From: Candidatus Shapirobacteria bacterium | GTDB lineage: Bacteria > Patescibacteriota > Microgenomatia > UBA12405 | Direction of reading: 5' to 3' | Length of the DNA stretch: 15,085 nt | Assembly: GCA_009885205.1 (NCBI GenBank) | Contig: VFLE01000139.1 | Span: 1 to 15,085 of the forward strand | Part shown: in pieces, positions 1 through 7,257 of the stretch | Position numbering within the stretch: position 1 is the stretch's first letter | How the letters are laid out: each line of letters starts with the position of its first letter | Translations under genes and position numbers: made by a program | Notes under the pieces: model-generated | The model's database searches: none | What the model was told of the DNA's origin: nothing | The model's input: only the letters and a program-made list of their open reading frames with translations

Positions 1-170
1 AATTTTAAGGGGAAACCAAGGAGGGATCTTACCCTAAGTGAGAACCGTGGGTTCTAGTTTACACCTTTGGACATTTAAATCGCCGGAAATCCGGCAATTT
101 ATCAGTCACAAAGGCAACGTTACCTAGGACATTTTCAATGTCCAAAGGTGTAAATGTGCAAAGGTGTAAT
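1..170. repeat. Structured repeat block: nested hairpins and three copies of a 16-bp unit
   Basis: This stretch is richer in G and C than its surroundings and has no convincing gene. The unit TGTCCAAAGGTGTAAA lies at 139-154 and is repeated in tandem at 155-170 with two changes. An inverted copy lies at 59-74, so 58-75 and 137-154 form a perfect 18-bp inverted repeat with a 61-nt interior. Inside it is the palindrome GCCGGAAATCCGGC at 82-95. An alternative hairpin is GGACATT-TTC-AATGTCC at 127-143. To the left are AGAACC-GTG-GGTTCT at 41-55 and AGGG-ATCTTA-CCCT at 22-35. It could be an intergenic palindromic or MITE-like repeat, or a structured 5' leader of the next gene. No transposase is present. 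The left boundary is not visible. Confidence 0.7.
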
Positions 171-198
171 ATATGATGACACATTATATATTAACATT

Positions 199-504
199 AT
201 GTCCGACTCGATATTTTTATCTACGACCAACATCAGCGACGATTTCTATAAAATAAAATTAGAACTCGAGAACACAGCGTCATTCTTGTCTCAAAAATGG
301 TACAAAGATCAACGCGGCGATTATTGTTTTAGCGAAAATTCACAAGATATAGACGACGCAGACGAAAATATAAAAATTTTGTTCGAAAATATAAAAATTC
401 TACAAGAAAAAATCGCAAAATCGAGGGTGTCGGAAACCTTGGCCGAATTGTCCCATTCGGATTCTAAACATAAACGAGTTTGCATTAGGGAAAATGTTGA
501 TTAG
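199..504 (+). CDS. Small hypothetical protein with predicted coiled coil (ORFan)
   Basis: The product is 101 aa beginning MSDSIFLSTTN. I do not recognise the family. The C-terminal half is helical and charged. It contains a duplicated heptad, ENIKILF then ENIKILQ, encoded by an exact 16-bp repeat at 363-378 and 384-399 with a 21-bp period, so a short coiled coil is likely. It has no signal peptide, membrane segment or cysteine motif. An in-frame ATG at 154 would add 15 residues. I prefer 199 because the upstream ATG lies inside the 16-bp repeat unit, and an AT-rich stretch suited to a promoter lies between the two. The gene converges on the minus-strand gene ending at 568, with a hairpin between them. 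Confidence 0.7.
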   Translation: MSDSIFLSTTNISDDFYKIKLELENTASFLSQKWYKDQRGDYCFSENSQDIDDADENIKILFENIKILQEKIAKSRVSETLAELSHSDSKHKRVCIRENVD

Positions 505-539
505 TTCTTCGTTTTGGACATAGTTTTAACCATTGATGA

Positions 540-565
540 TTTTGTTGCGTATTTTATACACAAAA
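540..565. terminator. 3'-end hairpin between convergent genes
   Basis: TTTTGT (540-545) pairs with ACAAAA (560-565), and GTAT (549-552) pairs with ATAC (556-559). A TGC bulge lies between the two stems and the loop is TTT, giving 10 bp in all. It sits 36 nt after the plus-strand stop and 2 nt beyond the minus-strand stop, as expected for a hairpin-directed 3' end in a mimivirid. Function is inferred from position and from similar structures at the other gene ends here. Confidence 0.5.
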
Positions 566-567
566 AT

Positions 568-963
568 TCATCGTTTCGCGGAGCGCGTTTTGCGGTTCCG
601 GGAAGAGCGCGATTTGCGTTTTCCAGAAGAACGCGATTTGCGTTTTCCGCCTTTGGTTTTTTGTTCGTCGGTCGGCTTAAATACCTTATTAAAGATAGTG
701 TTAGGAATATTCTGAATATACGTATTATTATCATTATTGTGTTCTATTTGTATTAATTTAAGCACGGTATCAGCGTTTATTGGTTCTACTCTACTTTCAA
801 GCCAAGTTTTAGGGTTCATAAACGTCAGGGATTTTTTGTCTCTTCTATCGTAAGATATAAGCTTCCCCAAAATTGTGCCACTTAAATCCCAAATTTTTTC
901 CTCTTTAAAATGATCATCAAAATTATCTATTACGCTCACATAATCTAAAAGATGGCTGCTCAT
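568..963 (-). CDS. Small protein with basic, RS-repeat C-terminal tail
   Basis: The product is 131 aa. Residues 1-100 form an apparently folded, mixed-charge domain that I do not recognise (begins MSSHLLDYVSVID). From about residue 102 the chain becomes almost wholly Lys, Arg, Ser and Gly. It contains two perfect copies of GKRKSRSS (106-113 and 114-121) and a degenerate third. Tails like this are common on giant-virus proteins that bind nucleic acid or are packaged in virions. The RS dipeptides also resemble substrates of SR-type kinases. Both readings are inference. The start is the only ATG with a supporting AT-rich upstream region, and AGTA lies 2 nt before it. The gene is divergent from mutS, with 196 bp between the start codons. 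Confidence 0.8.
   Translation of the reverse strand: MSSHLLDYVSVIDNFDDHFKEEKIWDLSGTILGKLISYDRRDKKSLTFMNPKTWLESRVEPINADTVLKLIQIEHNNDNNTYIQNIPNTIFNKVFKPTDEQKTKGGKRKSRSSGKRKSRSSRNRKTRSAKR
601..648 (-). repeat. 24-bp tandem repeat encoding GKRKSRSS twice
   Basis: 601-624 and 625-648 match at 22 of 24 positions and each encodes the same eight residues. The two differences are silent. A degenerate third copy continues toward the stop codon at 568. This points to recent in-frame expansion of the basic tail. Confidence 0.85.
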
Positions 964-1159
964 TTTACTACGTTCTATATATATTATATAATATAAAAAT
1001 ATTTGCTAAATGCAGATTAACGTTCGCGACTCTATATCCATTTTTTGAGGTGGGCGTTCTAGTATATAATATATTAAAGGAGTGGTCTTGGAGTCCCCTA
1101 AAAAGGATATAAATATATTTTTTTATTATTTGTATCTACTTAACACAACACATCGAACA
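964..1159. promoter_or_regulatory. Divergent promoter region between the basic-tail gene and mutS
   Basis: This 196-bp AT-rich gap separates two divergent start codons. On the minus strand AGTA (966-969 on the plus strand as TACT) lies 2 nt before the ATG at 963. A two-block element, AATATTTGCTAAA at 998-1010 and ACTCTATAT at 1029-1037, recurs at 8484-8522 with nearly identical spacing. A TATA-like stretch, GGATATAAATATAT, lies at about 1107-1120, some 40 nt before the mutS ATG. No AAAATTGA is present. Confidence 0.45.
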
Positions 1160-4111
1160 ATGTCAGAAACAGAAAAAAATCAAAATCCCTCAATATACGC
1201 GGATTATATTCAACTCACAAAACAATACGCAGAAAAATACGGCGAGAAAAGCATCGTATTATTGCAGGTTGGCGCATTTTTCGAAGTCTACGGATTTCGA
1301 TGTCCTATATCAAACGATATCCAAGATAGCAAAATCGAAGATTTTTCGCAAATATGTAATTTAAATATATCTGAAAAAAAAATCGTCTTTGAATCCCGTC
1401 AAGTATTAATGGCGGGATTCCGCGACTACACACTCGATAAATATATACAAAAAATCGTAGACTATGGATATACTTGCATTGTATACGTCCAAGAAAAACA
1501 AGGAAAAACAATTACACGCGTATTAGATGCTGTACATTCGCCCGGCACATACGTGTCATATGACACGGAAAAAATAGAGAAAACGTCAAATAATATTATG
1601 TGCATTTGGTTAGAAACATTCAAAGCGATTAAAAAAACGCCCCTCAAAAAAGAGGATATAGTATGCGGAATCGCCGTGGCCAATATTTTCACAGGGAAAT
1701 CGACGTTTGCCGAATTTCAACAAGCTTTCGAAATGTCACCAGGCACATTCGACGAATTAGAGAGATGCGTTTCCATATATACACCGAGCGAGGTAATCAT
1801 CGTTTCCGATTTTTCGGAAAGCGAAGTAAATTCGATTTTACAATTTTCGGGCATCGGATCACAACAGTCAATACACAAAATTTCGACCAAAATATCAGAG
1901 AAAGCGAAAAAATGCGCACAGCAAAAATATACTCAGCATATTCTCGAAACCTTTTTTGTAAAAGAAATACATCATACATGTTCGGAATTTACAACTTATC
2001 CGATCGCAACGCAGGCATTCTGTTTTTTGCTTGATTTTATTCAATCGCATAATCCAAATCTCGTGAAAAAAATTACAATTCCCGATTTTCACGAATCAGA
2101 CAGAGTGATTCTAGCAAATCACACTTTAAAACAATTGAATATATTATCTTCCGATCAAACCACGGGAAAATATAAGTCGGTAGCGTCTTTTTTAAATAAA
2201 ACGTCTACAGCGATGGGCTCTCGATTGTTTCATTCGCAAATTGTTTCGCCCACCACAAACGAGAAATGGTTAGAAACCGAATATAAAATGACCGGGCTGC
2301 TCTTGAATCAGTATGAAATGGTCGCGCCTCTTAGGAAAAGCCTTACCAAAATTCGCGACGTGGAAAAAATAAACAGACACATTGTATTGCGTAAATTATA
2401 TCCTTCTACTATTTCACAACTGTACGATTCTATACTACAAGCACAACAAATCGGCGTATGTTTTGAAGAATCTACGGAAATATTGGAGTATTTAGTTCCC
2501 AAAGACATAAAATTGAGGGATTTATGCACACAAATTTTACTCTTCTTGGACAATCATTTCTACATAGATCGATGTAAAACAATTTCCTCCTTTTCGAACA
2601 TCGGGGAAAGTTTTATTAAGCCAGAGATTTCTATACATTTAGACCAAGCCGTAGCGGCGCATTCTGCCAATATAGATGCGTTTAACAAAATTCACTCCTA
2701 TTTGAATGAATTAATAAAGAAAGAATCCAAGGGATTTGACAATACCGAATACGTTAAAATTCACGAAACAGAGAAATCCGGAAACACTCTGCAAATAACC
2801 AAGAAGCGCGCGCTTCTTTTGAAATCCATTCTCGCGAAAACGCAACAGATAGAGATTTCCGGCACAAATATCAAATTAGGAAGCAAGGATGTAAAATTTG
2901 TTTCCGCATCTGGATCGAGCGACACTATTGAATTTCCAGAATTGAACAGACTATCCCGAGACATTTTATTCCAAAAAGAAAATCTTTCCAAATTACTCAT
3001 TGTTGCGTTTGACGGTGTTTTGTCCGATATAGAAGCGAAATGGTATGCGTCTATAGAGGCGGTCGCCGAGTTTGTAGCGCGCATCGATATTTTACAATGC
3101 AAAGCCTATATAGCAAAGGAATATAATTATTGTTGCCCCGAAATAGACAATTCCAAGGAAAAGGCGTTTGTTTCCGCGACTCAACTAAGACACGCATTAA
3201 TAGAACACATACAACAAAACGAGACGTTTATTCCGAATGATATAAATCTTGGACAAGATAACCCAGACGGGATTTTATTATATGGAACAAACGCGGTGGG
3301 AAAAACGAGTTTGATCCGAGCTATAGGAATTGCAATAATTATGGCGCAAGCAGGCTTTTTTGTTCCTTGTAGCGCATTTAAATACAAGCCATATTCCGCC
3401 ATATTTTCAAGAATTATAGGCAACGACAATTTGTTCAAGGGTCTTTCTACTTTTGCCGTGGAAATGTCGGAATTACGAATTATTTTAAAAATGTCCGATA
3501 AAAATAGCCTAATTCTTGGTGATGAACTTTGTTCAGGAACAGAAACCGAGTCGGCGCTCAGCATTTTTGTAGCGGGATTACAACATTTTTACAAAAAACA
3601 GACGAGTTTTATTTTCGCCACACATTTTCACGAAATTCTTCATTACGAAGAAATAAAATACATGAAAAAAATAGCAATTATGCATATGGCCGTCGTTTAC
3701 GATAGAGAAATCGACGCTTTAATATATGACCGGAAATTATGCGATGGGCCAGGAAATCGAATGTATGGGATTGAAGTGTGCAAATCTCTCCATTTATCCG
3801 AAGAGTTTTTAGAAAGCGCACATTCGATTCGATCCAAATATTTTTCAAAAAGCGAATTGTCGCATAATACGTCAAAATACAACGCATCAAAAATAAAGGG
3901 AATGTGCGAAATATGCAAGGTCGAACTGGGAGCAGAAATTCATCATTTAGAACCACAAAAAAAAGCCGACGAAAATGGATTTATTGGAACATTTCACAAA
4001 AATCATCTTGGAAATCTAGTAACAGTATGTTCAAAATGCCACGACGAATTTCACACCAAAGACAATGCGAAAACTCTAATTAAAAGAAAAACAATCGCCG
4101 GATATCAATAA
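1160..4111 (+). CDS. mutS: DNA mismatch repair protein MutS7 with C-terminal HNH endonuclease
   Basis: The product is 983 aa. Near the N-terminus, GAFFEVYG (38-45) carries the Phe-x-Glu mismatch-reading motif (F40, E42). A long middle region corresponds to the MutS core, lever and clamp domains. The ABC-type ATPase has Walker A GTNAVGKT (709-716), the STFAVEM signature helix (763-769) and Walker B with D788-E789 followed by CSGTETESA. A zinc-type HNH nuclease follows: C916-x2-C919, H928-H929, N952, C957-x2-C960 and H965. MutS fused to HNH is the MutS7 type, known from mimivirids and octocoral mitochondria. It is thought to recognise mismatches and nick DNA without a separate MutL. I chose ATG 1160 over an upstream GTG at 1082, whose extension is hydrophobic and AT-driven and lies over the TATA-like promoter. 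All key catalytic residues look intact. Confidence 0.96.
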   Translation: MSETEKNQNPSIYADYIQLTKQYAEKYGEKSIVLLQVGAFFEVYGFRCPISNDIQDSKIEDFSQICNLNISEKKIVFESRQVLMAGFRDYTLDKYIQKIVDYGYTCIVYVQEKQGKTITRVLDAVHSPGTYVSYDTEKIEKTSNNIMCIWLETFKAIKKTPLKKEDIVCGIAVANIFTGKSTFAEFQQAFEMSPGTFDELERCVSIYTPSEVIIVSDFSESEVNSILQFSGIGSQQSIHKISTKISEKAKKCAQQKYTQHILETFFVKEIHHTCSEFTTYPIATQAFCFLLDFIQSHNPNLVKKITIPDFHESDRVILANHTLKQLNILSSDQTTGKYKSVASFLNKTSTAMGSRLFHSQIVSPTTNEKWLETEYKMTGLLLNQYEMVAPLRKSLTKIRDVEKINRHIVLRKLYPSTISQLYDSILQAQQIGVCFEESTEILEYLVPKDIKLRDLCTQILLFLDNHFYIDRCKTISSFSNIGESFIKPEISIHLDQAVAAHSANIDAFNKIHSYLNELIKKESKGFDNTEYVKIHETEKSGNTLQITKKRALLLKSILAKTQQIEISGTNIKLGSKDVKFVSASGSSDTIEFPELNRLSRDILFQKENLSKLLIVAFDGVLSDIEAKWYASIEAVAEFVARIDILQCKAYIAKEYNYCCPEIDNSKEKAFVSATQLRHALIEHIQQNETFIPNDINLGQDNPDGILLYGTNAVGKTSLIRAIGIAIIMAQAGFFVPCSAFKYKPYSAIFSRIIGNDNLFKGLSTFAVEMSELRIILKMSDKNSLILGDELCSGTETESALSIFVAGLQHFYKKQTSFIFATHFHEILHYEEIKYMKKIAIMHMAVVYDREIDALIYDRKLCDGPGNRMYGIEVCKSLHLSEEFLESAHSIRSKYFSKSELSHNTSKYNASKIKGMCEICKVELGAEIHHLEPQKKADENGFIGTFHKNHLGNLVTVCSKCHDEFHTKDNAKTLIKRKTIAGYQ

Positions 4112-4127
4112 AAAATCTATTTGCTAG

Positions 4128-4154
4128 TACATTGTTGGTAAAACGAATAATGTA
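4128..4154 (+). terminator. 3'-end hairpin after mutS
   Basis: TACATTGTT (4128-4136) pairs with AATAATGTA (4146-4154), giving 9 bp with one G-T wobble and a 9-nt loop. It begins 17 nt after the mutS stop. In the opposite orientation the wobble becomes a C-A mismatch, so it favours plus-strand RNA. Confidence 0.45.
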
Positions 4155-4156
4155 AA

Positions 4157-4171
4157 GTTTTTACTAAAAAC
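4157..4171 (-). terminator. 3'-end hairpin after the convergent minus-strand gene
   Basis: GTTTTT (4157-4162) and AAAAAC (4166-4171) form a 6-bp stem around ACT. It lies 12 nt beyond the stop of the gene ending at 4184. It is mostly A-T pairs, so a chance match is possible. Confidence 0.3.
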
Positions 4172-4183
4172 ATTTCATTTTTA

Positions 4184-5200
4184 TCAAGTCACGTCATTCA
4201 AAAAATTATATAATAAATTATCAGGGTTATGATTTTGTACTTCGCCGCAAATTAGACACGCACTTTCGTACATTTTTCGCAAAACATCATTCGGCGCGTC
4301 TGATCCCACTCGTATAAAGCCGCGTTTTGTAAGATATCTACGCACATCTACAATAGGAGTTTGTTTCAATTCTTCTGTTTTTATGTATGCGCGATTACGG
4401 ATTGTTTTGTTGGAAATCAAAACCGATACATTTGGTCTAGTTTTTGATTTTCCCACTTTGAACGTTCGGCGAACCGTACGTTTTTGTTTCGGATATCGCA
4501 TTTTTTTCGGTTTTTCTGCCATTTTTGCGCTCATTTGTTTAATTTCACTAATTCGAGTCGATTTTTCGCTTAAGGTATCATTCGCAATTGGAGACTGTAT
4601 GCTTTCGTTGGGTTTATTTTTTTCTTGATTTGTGCCGCCGATTGGTGCATAATTTTTTTGAGTGCTATTATGATAAGTGCGATAAGTCGGAAGGGACCCC
4701 CCTTTTAAACATCCATATTTTGGAATTACATTCAAAGATGGTCGGGAAAGTTGCATAAAAGTATCGGTCCCGGTTTCAGGAAAAATATCATTTGAAACAT
4801 TTATATACCCATCTGTGTTGATGGAGGGATTGTACAAAAGAGATTCGGTCGTGGTATTTGGATAATTTTTTAAAGTTTCGTTTTGTTTTTTCTTGGTTTC
4901 GGTTGTCAACGTTTTCAAAAAATCGAGAGATTCATTAAAATCTGTATTAAAATTGTCGATTTCAGCGGGAGTCACCTTTTTTTCGCCCTTTTCATCTTCT
5001 AAAAAATGCTTGAAATTTTTTTCTTGGTTTTCGCGTATAAATCTTAATATATGATTTTTACGAAGCGTTCTCTTTTTTTCTTTTTTCTCACGAATTTTAA
5101 TTTCCCCCGGCGCATTTGAAGAAGACGTTTTTTTCCTAGATCCGCGTCCACCTGAAGAAAATTTAAATAATTCTGGATTGATCGAAATTGTTTTGTTCAT
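4184..5200 (-). CDS. Conserved giant-virus protein, disordered and basic with a conserved C-terminal segment
   Basis: The product is 338 aa. The N-terminal third is polar and Lys/Arg-rich, including SSGGRGSRKK near residue 15 and several KKEKK-type clusters. The middle is Ser/Thr/Asn-rich and probably disordered, with a YGCLKGGSLPTYR patch near residue 165. A second basic cluster lies around residues 230-260. The last 55 residues are compact, with VRRYLTKRGFIRVGS and then APNDVLRKMYESA, ending in NPDNLLYNFL. I recall this C-terminal pattern from unannotated proteins of algal and other mimivirids. No function is known to me. Composition suggests a nucleic-acid-associated or virion protein, which is inference. 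It lies 64 bp downstream of the ATPase on the same strand. AGTA occurs 3 nt before its ATG. Confidence 0.85.
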   Translation of the reverse strand: MNKTISINPELFKFSSGGRGSRKKTSSSNAPGEIKIREKKEKKRTLRKNHILRFIRENQEKNFKHFLEDEKGEKKVTPAEIDNFNTDFNESLDFLKTLTTETKKKQNETLKNYPNTTTESLLYNPSINTDGYINVSNDIFPETGTDTFMQLSRPSLNVIPKYGCLKGGSLPTYRTYHNSTQKNYAPIGGTNQEKNKPNESIQSPIANDTLSEKSTRISEIKQMSAKMAEKPKKMRYPKQKRTVRRTFKVGKSKTRPNVSVLISNKTIRNRAYIKTEELKQTPIVDVRRYLTKRGFIRVGSDAPNDVLRKMYESACLICGEVQNHNPDNLLYNFLNDVT

Positions 5201-5255
5201 TTATACTGAATATATTGATTATATACTATCTACAATATATTCAAATCAAGGGAAT

Positions 5256-5273
5256 TACGTCTACTTAGACGTA
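5256..5273 (-). terminator. Perfect hairpin overlapping the ATPase stop codon
   Basis: TACGTCTA (5256-5263) and TAGACGTA (5266-5273) form a perfect 8-bp stem with a CT loop. The structure spans the TAA stop of the AAA+ ATPase (5265-5267). It separates the ATPase from the following minus-strand gene, which suggests separate transcripts rather than one operon. Confidence 0.55.
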
Positions 5274-6527
5274 TAAACCGTGAATCGTATATGTTTTTTT
5301 TTGATTTGTATTTGTTAAAAAATATTTGTATCCTTTGTCTAAATCGTCTAAATTCATTTTTTTACGTAAATCAGAAGACAATCCATAGATTCTTCGACCG
5401 TGAGATATTTTTGTATAAGAGAAAAGAAGTTCCATATCGCGACCAAAATGTTTGAATGACGATTTTTTCGACTCGAACCATTTTAAAAGAGTGGGATTCG
5501 TTTCCTCTACTTCAAAAGACCATTCGTTTTCTTTCACCTTTTTCAAAAAAATTTGCATAAGTTCTTTGGCAGAATATTCGTCGATTTTGAATCTCCAAAT
5601 AAACCTAGATTCCAAGCCCTTATTTGCTTTAAAAAACGTATCATATAGTTCTTCTTCATATCCCGCAATGATAACCATAAGAGACTCTTTATATTCGCTC
5701 ATGGATTCGCAGAGTGTATCCAAACATTCTTTAGAATAAGAGTCGTCTCTTTCACTGTTCGCCAAAGAATAAGCCTCGTCTATAAAAAGGCAACCACCCA
5801 AGCATTCGGTAATCACCTTTTTCGTTTTGATAGCCGTTTGTCCTAAATACCCGGCAATTAAATCACTCCGAGTTACTTTTTTAAAAATATTATTTTTCAA
5901 TACACCGATTTTTGAATACATCGTGCCTAATATTTTGGCGATTTCCGTCTTTCCTGTTCCGGGTGGACCACACAAAATCATATTTTTAAAATCGGGCTCT
6001 TTTCCCAAATGGAGATTTTGTATAAAATATAAAATTTGATCCAATATTGCATTTTTAAAATTTTCCATCCCAATCATCTCATTTAATTTTTCCAGCTCAG
6101 ATTTTATATCGAATAGCGCTTTTAAATCTATATTATATTCTACATCGTCAGAATATTCATTTTCGCTCAAAATTCGCAAAAGATCGCCAAATGTGTTAAA
6201 TGAAATATCAATATGTTTTTTTGTTTTTATTTTTGGCTTTTCAAGTAACGGTGGACAAAAATCATACTCATGTTTTTTTTTCCAGAATTCATAATAATCG
6301 TCGCTCGGAATAACGCGCGAATCAAAATGCTGAATTGTCGGCATTTGTGGGAAAGACAAAAATTCTGTTTGATTTAAAAAAATGGGCGAGTACAGTTTAG
6401 ACGAAAATGCGTTTGTTATATAACGATCATTGCTCGCCCTTAAAATTAAACAGAGATCTGAATAACAAAAATCGCTTTTGTATTTATATGTATCCAAGAA
6501 CTCTACAAACGCCTCTTTTTTTTTCAT
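5265..6527 (-). CDS. CbbX/SpoVK-like AAA+ ATPase
   Basis: The product is 420 aa. Residues 1-135 are a unique N-terminal region. The AAA+ module starts near LEKLNEMIGMENFK. It has Walker A GPPGTGKT (187-194), a pore-loop-like AGYLGQTAIKT (225-235), Walker B CLFIDE (246-251), the IIAGYEEEL segment (286-294), a candidate arginine finger R308 in GLESRF and a sensor-2-like FGRDMELL (361-368). The order and wording match the CbbX/CfxQ and SpoVK group, whose members form hexamers that thread or remodel client proteins. CbbX itself reactivates red-type Rubisco, but nothing here shows that client, and the N-terminal region probably specifies another. The ATG is 420 codons from a TAA that sits in a hairpin. 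AGTA lies 5 nt before the ATG. Confidence 0.92.
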   Translation of the reverse strand: MKKKEAFVEFLDTYKYKSDFCYSDLCLILRASNDRYITNAFSSKLYSPIFLNQTEFLSFPQMPTIQHFDSRVIPSDDYYEFWKKKHEYDFCPPLLEKPKIKTKKHIDISFNTFGDLLRILSENEYSDDVEYNIDLKALFDIKSELEKLNEMIGMENFKNAILDQILYFIQNLHLGKEPDFKNMILCGPPGTGKTEIAKILGTMYSKIGVLKNNIFKKVTRSDLIAGYLGQTAIKTKKVITECLGGCLFIDEAYSLANSERDDSYSKECLDTLCESMSEYKESLMVIIAGYEEELYDTFFKANKGLESRFIWRFKIDEYSAKELMQIFLKKVKENEWSFEVEETNPTLLKWFESKKSSFKHFGRDMELLFSYTKISHGRRIYGLSSDLRKKMNLDDLDKGYKYFLTNTNQKKTYTIHGLYV

Positions 6528-6631
6528 TTTATTACTGCTCCAGGAATATTTATTTCGTTTTCAAAATAAATCTATAAAATTGAAGGACTTTTTATTAAAT
6601 TGAATGAACGATATCTTTACAGTCAAAAAGA
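6528..6631. promoter_or_regulatory. Divergent promoter with mimivirid early octamer AAAATTGA (6576-6583)
   Basis: The 104-bp gap separates the ATPase (minus) from the cysteine-motif gene (plus). AAAATTGA at 6576-6583, on the plus strand, lies 48 nt before the ATG at 6632. It is the exact early-promoter core known from Mimivirus and Cafeteria roenbergensis virus. The minus side has no octamer but has AGTA close to the ATPase start. Confidence 0.75.
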
Positions 6632-7078
6632 ATGGAATTTCTAGACCAGAATAACAATATGGAAGTAGACACAGGTTACATGACTCCTCCGATTGGAGAA
6701 GAGTTCTCCGATTCATCGCCGCGCGAATTAGAAATGGAGTTGGAGTTGGAGTTGGAGGTCGATCCCCGTTCGACCGGATGGGAAGGCGTCTATCACGAAA
6801 AATTCCCGCAAGAATGGGCCACGTTTCAACTAGAAGGCACTGGGCCGCACGAATGCAATAATTGTGCGGATTATGGATGTGTAGGGGATACATTCATCGG
6901 ATATTGTGTCAATTGTGCAATTTACGCGTATGATAATACACGTGGACACGGTTTCATTAATAAAGGAGTAGAATTACTAGATGAAGAAACGATTGATGTC
7001 CTGGGTGCATTTGATACGTATCTCAGCGGACTTATCTTCGATGGCGTAGATGCTTTAGTGGACGAGCCGTTGGCGTAA
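6632..7078 (+). CDS. Early-type acidic protein with a putative zinc-binding Cys motif
   Basis: The product is 148 aa. Residues 1-45 are acidic and probably disordered, with an alternating Glu-Leu run (33-42) encoded by the 6-bp microsatellite at 6736-6757. The middle holds HEC-x2-C (H73, C75, C78), C83 and then C92-x2-C95, within text reading GPHECNNCADYGCVGDTF and GYCVNCAIYAY. This spacing suggests one zinc site, although the last two pairs are close to hydrophobic residues. I recall similar GPHEC..C proteins without function in algal mimivirids. The C-terminus is acidic and hydrophobic. The upstream AAAATTGA predicts expression early in infection. There is no signal peptide. Function is unknown. 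Confidence 0.83.
   Translation: MEFLDQNNNMEVDTGYMTPPIGEEFSDSSPRELEMELELELEVDPRSTGWEGVYHEKFPQEWATFQLEGTGPHECNNCADYGCVGDTFIGYCVNCAIYAYDNTRGHGFINKGVELLDEETIDVLGAFDTYLSGLIFDGVDALVDEPLA
6736..6757 (+). repeat. GGAGTT microsatellite
   Basis: Three perfect GGAGTT units plus a partial fourth lie inside the coding region and encode part of the Glu-Leu run. Being 6 bp, a change in copy number keeps the frame, so length variation between strains is plausible. Confidence 0.8.
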
Positions 7079-7126
7079 GATTCATAAACGCATATTACTC
7101 GCGTCCGCAAAAAACCGCTTTGATTC

Positions 7127-7166
7127 TTCATTTTATACCTTTCATTTTATACCTTTCATTTTATCC
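7127..7166. repeat. 14-bp tandem repeat, 2.9 copies
   Basis: TTCATTTTATACCT is at 7127-7140 and 7141-7154, followed by a partial copy at 7155-7166. It lies in the untranslated gap between two convergent genes. No other role is visible. Confidence 0.85.
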
Positions 7167-7227
7167 AAACATAGATTATTTATAGTATTGTGTTTATTCA
7201 ACTAAAGAATCCCATTTCATTTTTTTA

Positions 7228-7256
7228 TACAAATATTCGGATCAAATATAATTGTA
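7228..7256 (-). terminator. 3'-end hairpin after the ADP-ribosyltransferase-like gene
   Basis: TACAAATATT (7228-7237) pairs with AATAT and TTGTA (7245-7249 and 7252-7256), with a 2-nt AA bulge, giving 10 bp around a 7-nt loop. It begins one base past the minus-strand stop at 7258. The plus-strand gene ending at 7078 has no equally clear structure nearby. Confidence 0.4.
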
Positions 7257-7257
7257 A

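Noticed and set aside
59..170. CRISPR-like array
   Set aside because: There are only three short copies, two of them directly adjacent with no spacer and one inverted. No cas genes are present.
154..198. Upstream ATG giving a 116-aa version of the first gene
   Set aside because: It lies inside the 16-bp repeat unit, and the added 15 residues come from repeat and AT-rich DNA. It is kept only as an alternative start.
501..756. Open frames overlapping the basic-tail gene on both strands
   Set aside because: They are shadows of the repetitive Arg/Ser codons. Their composition is repetitive and they overlap the better supported gene at 568-963.
1082..1159. GTG start that would lengthen MutS by 26 residues
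   Set aside because: The extension is a hydrophobic stretch translated from a TATA-like promoter region. ATG 1160 directly precedes a normal MutS N-terminus.
1663..2034. 123-aa frame inside mutS
   Set aside because: It is fully contained in MutS coding sequence in another frame, with an Arg-rich, low-credibility composition.
2509..2516. AAAATTGA inside mutS
   Set aside because: It lies in the middle of a clear coding region with no gene start nearby, so it is probably chance in AT-rich DNA.
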